Shown here: positions 27,426-33,400 of the stretch, one piece after another
How positions within the stretch are numbered: position 1 is the first letter of the stretch
Layout of the letters: each line of letters starts with the position of its first letter
Source: Ornithodoros turicata
Taxonomy: Eukaryota; Arthropoda; Arachnida; Ixodida; Argasidae
Assembly (NCBI RefSeq): GCF_037126465.1
Contig: NC_088201.1
Location: forward strand, 3,043,001 to 3,107,000
Direction: 5' to 3'
Length of the DNA: 64,000 nt
The notes under the pieces: model-generated
The model's database searches: none
What the model saw: only the letters and a program-made list of their open reading frames with translations
What the model was told of the DNA's origin: nothing
Translations under genes and position numbers: made by a program

Positions 27426-30400
27426 TGTTGTAAATGGCGAGACACTGTTCGGCGAAAATACTTTGCATGGTGGTTGAAGAATCGAGCTAAGCATCATTTG
27501 ATTCAAGCGTCCATTTGTCTGTAGCGATTATGCAACACAGTGCTGCGTTCGCTTTGCCACATTATGTCCTGACAGGCACTACTACGATCCTGTTTGAACG
27601 CTTCCGATCAATGAATGCAGGTTCCAGATGTGGATCCCACGAACGTCCTGGCCGACTACACCGCTACGCTAGCTGTTGTGCTGGAGAACTACTGGAATGC
27701 GTATGGCGGCACAGGAAGACGATACTCGTAAGTAGGTGCCACTCTGCAACATGACACTGCGTTACCTGTGCACCAATCCCGTACAACTGATAACACCTGG
27801 TGCCTTTCGAGAAATCACCTTCTCAAGTGTTGCTCCATAGAAGTGACGTCACCAGCCTTCTGTCGAGGTGCGAATCCCAACTCTCAGAAAAGCTCACCGA
27901 GGTTTTCACTTTATTGTGCTTGCGCGTTTATCTCCTTCCTTGCAGGTTTTATTGACTGGATATTGGGGAATAAGACCTGCGCTGACGTTCCCCTTGCCAC
28001 CGCCGACCCTGCGCGCCGATGTTCAGTGCAACAATGTACTATGCGCGTTTCATATCTCAGACACGACCAGTGATATCCCCAGAAATTCACTTCTGGGGGG
28101 GTGCCGAGCTTTCAAGGGGGGGGGGAGGGTCATGCTTGGTGAAGGTTCCACTTACGGAATTTTTCTTAGACACGGAAAAAATCGTGGCACAACGGTGACA
28201 TATCTGCACAGCTTTCCCGGTTTATTTGTACATGTCATTACTTTAGAACATTAGAATAGAGATTCATTGTGAACGGCATTTCAACATTAAGATGCATAAT
28301 CACACGACCGACAAAGTTAAGAGACTACCATCTTGTCAACGAACACCTGGCAATCAACGGTGAAAACGTTAGAATACCTCGCTTGGTTGAGTTGGGCGCA
28401 AATGGCTCTTGATGATCCACATTGAGTTTGCGTGCCCGCACGCATTTTTGCTCGTATATGCGCGGAATATATGCATTGCACAGTCACTTTTAAATGATTT
28501 TGGACAAATGCATCGTACGATCATCTGCATGACTGTGGTCCTACAGCCCAAGTTTGACACCACAGGATGTAATTCGCTGCGCCGGACTCACTACCAGAAC
28601 GTGTTGGTGGCCGAGCTGGGTGGGGTCACCTGAGAAATTTCAGGGGGGGTGTTGCAAAAATGCAGGGAGGGCGTACACCCCCCCTGAGGGGGGTGTAGGG
28701 AAATCCCTGGACACGACCTACTAGATTATAACGACCATGTCATAGGCACCCCTTCCCAGCGCCGCATTTTTGGAAGGTAACGGTGGCGCTACTCATCGGC
28801 CCGGCTATTGCTTCCTCAATTTCTACAATACTCTGTACTTCAGCTTACCTTAGTATTTTTGTACAAGCGGTGGATGTCCCACGGGAGATGCTTCTTTCTA
28901 ATGCTGGTTATCATGATCATTCTACGCATTTTCATAGGAGCTGTTGCTGTCGTCTGCTACGGTAGTCGTAGGTCCGCTTCTGCGCGTTCAAAACTCTTTC
29001 CATTGTCGAATCATGATGTAGATCTCGCGGGCCGATGTGTAGCGCTCCTAGCGGATCGTGCGGACGTGCTTCTCATAGGGGTTGTCGGTTATGACATGGT
29101 CGGTATAATCTAGTAATTCGCGGTCAGCGCATGTTGTGTGTGTGTGCAGAGGTGCAGAGACCGTCCTAGGCAGTGTAGGTACGGAAGAACCACAATGAAC
29201 TGGGCGAACCATGCACATTAGAACACTGCAAAGGGTTGAAATTGAGCTTCAAAGTCGTTTTGACTGCGGGCAGGCTCGGGTCCTCCGTATTATCGAGTAT
29301 GGGCCGGGCCGGGCCGATTTTTCGGAAGCCGGGTCGGGGTAGGGTCGGGTACGGGCCGGGTCGGGACGAGAAATTCGGGCCCGTGCAGTGCTCTAATGCG
29401 CATAGCGACAGGCGCATGTCGCTGTCGTTGATTTGATGCCACTGTAACTTGCATCATATCTGTCACTTTGTTTCATAGAATTTCGAACGTTTTGCGCGTG
29501 TCGTTCACACGTGCAGTGGGGTCACGTGAAGGGGACCACACAGTGGGACAAGTATAGGGTCACACTGAGAATTGCAACTGGAGGAATAAAAAGTAGTTTG
29601 TTAGGAGATGTCGCTATGTTCCGTATGATAATGACGATGATGTAAACGGCTGCGAAAACGCGTGTGTTTTCAGATGGCATGGGTCCATCTTCGACACCGT
29701 CAGCACTTACGACCCATTCGACAATACGCTGTGTAAGTGTGACAAGCGGCTAGAGGAAGGACCTTCATGCTGTTTGTGTCGTTACAGATGTGCCTCTCTC
29801 CATCTACATGGAGAACGTCAAGTACAACACGTTCCAGTCGTAAGGCTCAGTATGTTGCTTGGACATTCCGCATGAACATTCCAAAATGCCTATACTGTTG
29901 AAATGCACGATGCTCACCCACAGTCCATAGAACAAAAATTGGGTTGGTTGCAGGTATACGAGCGCATTTGCTGCAACGTTGTCACCACCCGTAGAAGTTA
30001 GCGGAATCTGTTATCTAATCCAATCCGAGTCGTGTTTTCCAAGCGGGACTTCTTCATTTTTTTTTTCTTTGCCGAAGTGTACTACCTAATCATGGCAGCT
30101 TTGTTGGCCACCTGGTTCCTATGTATCAGGAGAGTTCACATTCAGTGCTTTCTAAAGTAGATAGCGTTTCATTGTGCCAAGATTTCGGACATCTATGGAC
30201 CTTTTTTTTTTTTCACAACGGCTTATGCGCATGACCTTGAGGCGCCAGAAAGGGTTACCTGATTCTTCACTAGATGGCGCAGTATGGCGACGACAGAAGT
30301 TTGGGACCAGTGGGGGGACCGCACGAACGGCGCGAGCACGTCGGTCCCACTCCAGACGGGTTTTTGCCCTTTGTGCTACTCACGTGGATTTGTTTTGCCT

Positions 30401-33400
30401 TGCGCCGAGGGAGAGCGGCTAGGATACGACACGTATGTGAAAACGAGGGATAATGAGGTGGAAAGGAGGCCACGAGGGCGGAGTAAAGGGACCGGAAATT
30501 CGTTGGGGAAGCGCGACTGCTTATTGTTCCACTTCCTCCCTGTTGCTGGGGGAAACACGTGTTGGTCCGCGTAGAAATGGCGCCGTCCATGCTTTCGCGC
30601 GCCGCGTCTGCGTCCACGAAGCGGCACAGCGGCACGAGTGACTCGCAGTTACCGAGTACAACACAGAAGAAGAAGAAGAAAAAAGAAGTGAACGCGTTTA
30701 GCCACGCAAGGTTGCAAGTGTGGACGATACAAAGAAGAGACAAAAGTATAGATCAAATTAACAAATCCAAGCACCTCAATTTTTGCGTATGTCTACCTAA
30801 TATAGTTGTCTACCTATTTTGCCGTGAAACCAGTACCGTGAACTTGCGAAAATATCTATGTACAAATAGAACATCGAAAAATATACGAGAAAAATTATAG
30901 ACAAATACAGTATCAAAAATGGTTCGCAAGTTAGTTTGCTGCCCAGGAATGATACAATATTTTTGGGCCTATCATTCCTGAAATCAACGGTATGTGATGT
31001 AATCTAAAATAGCAATATTCAGATTGTAGGAGTTACAAACAGATTATTTTGTAGTACCGCTCCCACTAAAATGTGTTGGGTTGTTAGCGTCGCATGACGG
31101 TGGTCCATTCCGCTTGTGCCCCGCACATTAGCATCCAAAGAACGCTATAAAAAAGTCTCGGAACTTGTAATCGAACTAACAATCGAAACAAATTGGACAT
31201 ATATGAAGATGACGCCCCATGAGACACACATGTTTGATTGCACAGTGGTATTTTGCGTGGTGGCCCCTGATGGACAGCTTGACGAATGAAACAGGGTTAT
31301 GTCACCCCATTGTTCTTTGAATTGTATAGTGACTGTTCGCAGGGCTCTGTATTTTCCCCGGAGTGGAGCACGCGTCATGGCTGCCATGTACGATATGCTG
31401 GAACGCGAAGCGTCCTTCTTTGGACGCCAGAATGAGGTGGTCAAGAACTCGGTCTGGGACTACATCTCCACCGATGGCTTCCTGTCCATTAGGCGGTGCC
31501 TCAAGGAACAGTTTCGAAAAGCTGTCGTGCCGCATCCAACGGCAAACTTACTCTATGTAAGGACAGGCTATGCTTTTTTTTCTTTTTTTTTGTACCGGAT
31601 AGTTGTCGGCAGCGATGGCCAGTAGTTAACTACATGTAGTTAAGCTACTAGTTAAACTACCTGATTGTAGTTAAAAAGTAGTTATCAACTACTTGCAGAA
31701 ATGTAGTGCGCAACTGCTAGTTAAACTACTGTTTCGAGGAGTTAACTACCGTAGTTAGGTTACTGCAGGCGCCAACCACTTCCGATTTTGCCGCGAGCTT
31801 TACAGCACGATTGTGCTTCCGACTTTTCCCTTGAGCTACTTGTTTGATGAGAACGGAGGTGCAGAGCAATTGTGCCGTGCATGTGTACTAAATCTTCACT
31901 TCTATATCACTGCTTGTGATTAATATTTACGTGTCCAAGAACACTATAGAATGGGATTGGTGTTGATGGACAACGTTAAGTAGTTATAGATATAGTTAAA
32001 ATACGTTGCAGTAGTTAAAGTAGTAGTTTTAACTACCTCCCTTGAAAAGTAGTTGAACTACTAGTTAAATCACTCCATGGTGGAGTAGTTAGTAGTTATA
32101 GTTAAACTACTGTAGAGGTAGTTAGTGAGCCATCACTGGTTGTCAGTGTATGCTATGGGTTTTGACTGAATATGCTTTCAAGGCAAGCGTATAACTCGGA
32201 AACACATACCAAGTATCCGTTTGTTTCTTTTGTTGCATCACAGACCCCGAGTTCATCGCAAACACTGAGGCAGGACGTCAAGGACAACACCGTGACTTAT
32301 GTCGTGCACGAGGTAGAGGGCGCTCAGTTCGCATGATTCAATCAATCAGTTATTTCGATGAAAGTACGGTAGTGACAAGTGGGGCGTATATGCCCACACC
32401 TGGTTCTTTCCTATCAACTATAGCATTTCCTCTTGCAGGCATTTAAGGAAATGATGCTGGACTACGGCTTCCGGAGCGGCGTCTTTTCTTTACCGGGCTT
32501 CACGGAGACTTCCGTGGATCAGCTCTTCTTTCTACTTTACAGCACGGTACGCGCAATCGTGCACTCACTAGTTCGCGATCAGCTATGGACCTTTTTCACA
32601 CTCGCGTCGTATCCTAGCGGCTGTCCAGCGAAACACGACTAAAGCATAGGCGGCGCCATCTATTGAATATGTAGGGAACCCTCTTCGGCGCCGTCAGGGA
32701 CACAGAGCATGCGCGGAAGTGTTGTGAAAAAGGTCCATTGTACTTCTGCGACACGGTGTTAAAAGCTGAACCGAGTGGAGCATTACCAACTATTAGGTGT
32801 ATAGGTGAAACTACTTGGGGCATTATAACGTAGCTTTTTACAGTCGTAGATAAGTTACTTATAGTCTTTCAAAAAGAGCTATTTATAGGTACGGTTATGA
32901 AGTCAAGGTAACTTAGCTGTCTCCTAGTTGCCGCTTAAGAAACGTAACCAAAAAGTAAATGGAACCCTTTTGCACTCCGAAAGCGCAATTACATCGCATG
33001 TTCGTTACACTTGGGCAGTATATGAGTGTTGTTATGAGTAAGCCAAGCCCCGAATAAGCTTCAATCGAAACACAGAAAAGGTCGTCCATGCGGGAGCGCT
33101 CATGATGCTGTACAGCGAAAGATTCGTGAAAAAATACGGCGCTGTCTGTAGGTACTTTCGCGCTACTAGTTAGCAATAGTCATATTAAAACATTGAGTTT
33201 TAGTTGTACTTATGCTAGCACTTTAGGTTGCCTCTCATATTAAAGGAAACGGAACTAGATGCTATAGCGCACTTACTATAGTTATATTAACGCAAATATC
33301 CAAACAGAAACAACGTTCTTTTCGCAGAGCCATTGCGAAGTAACGACTCAAGAATCTCTTCTCGCAGACCAGGTAGCTGGAGTAACGCACCCTCAAAAAT

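Noticed and set aside
30270..30743. 157-codon minus-strand frame and overlapping plus-strand frames
   Set aside because: Inside an M13 intron, with poly-Phe/poly-Lys from an A-rich run and no homology.
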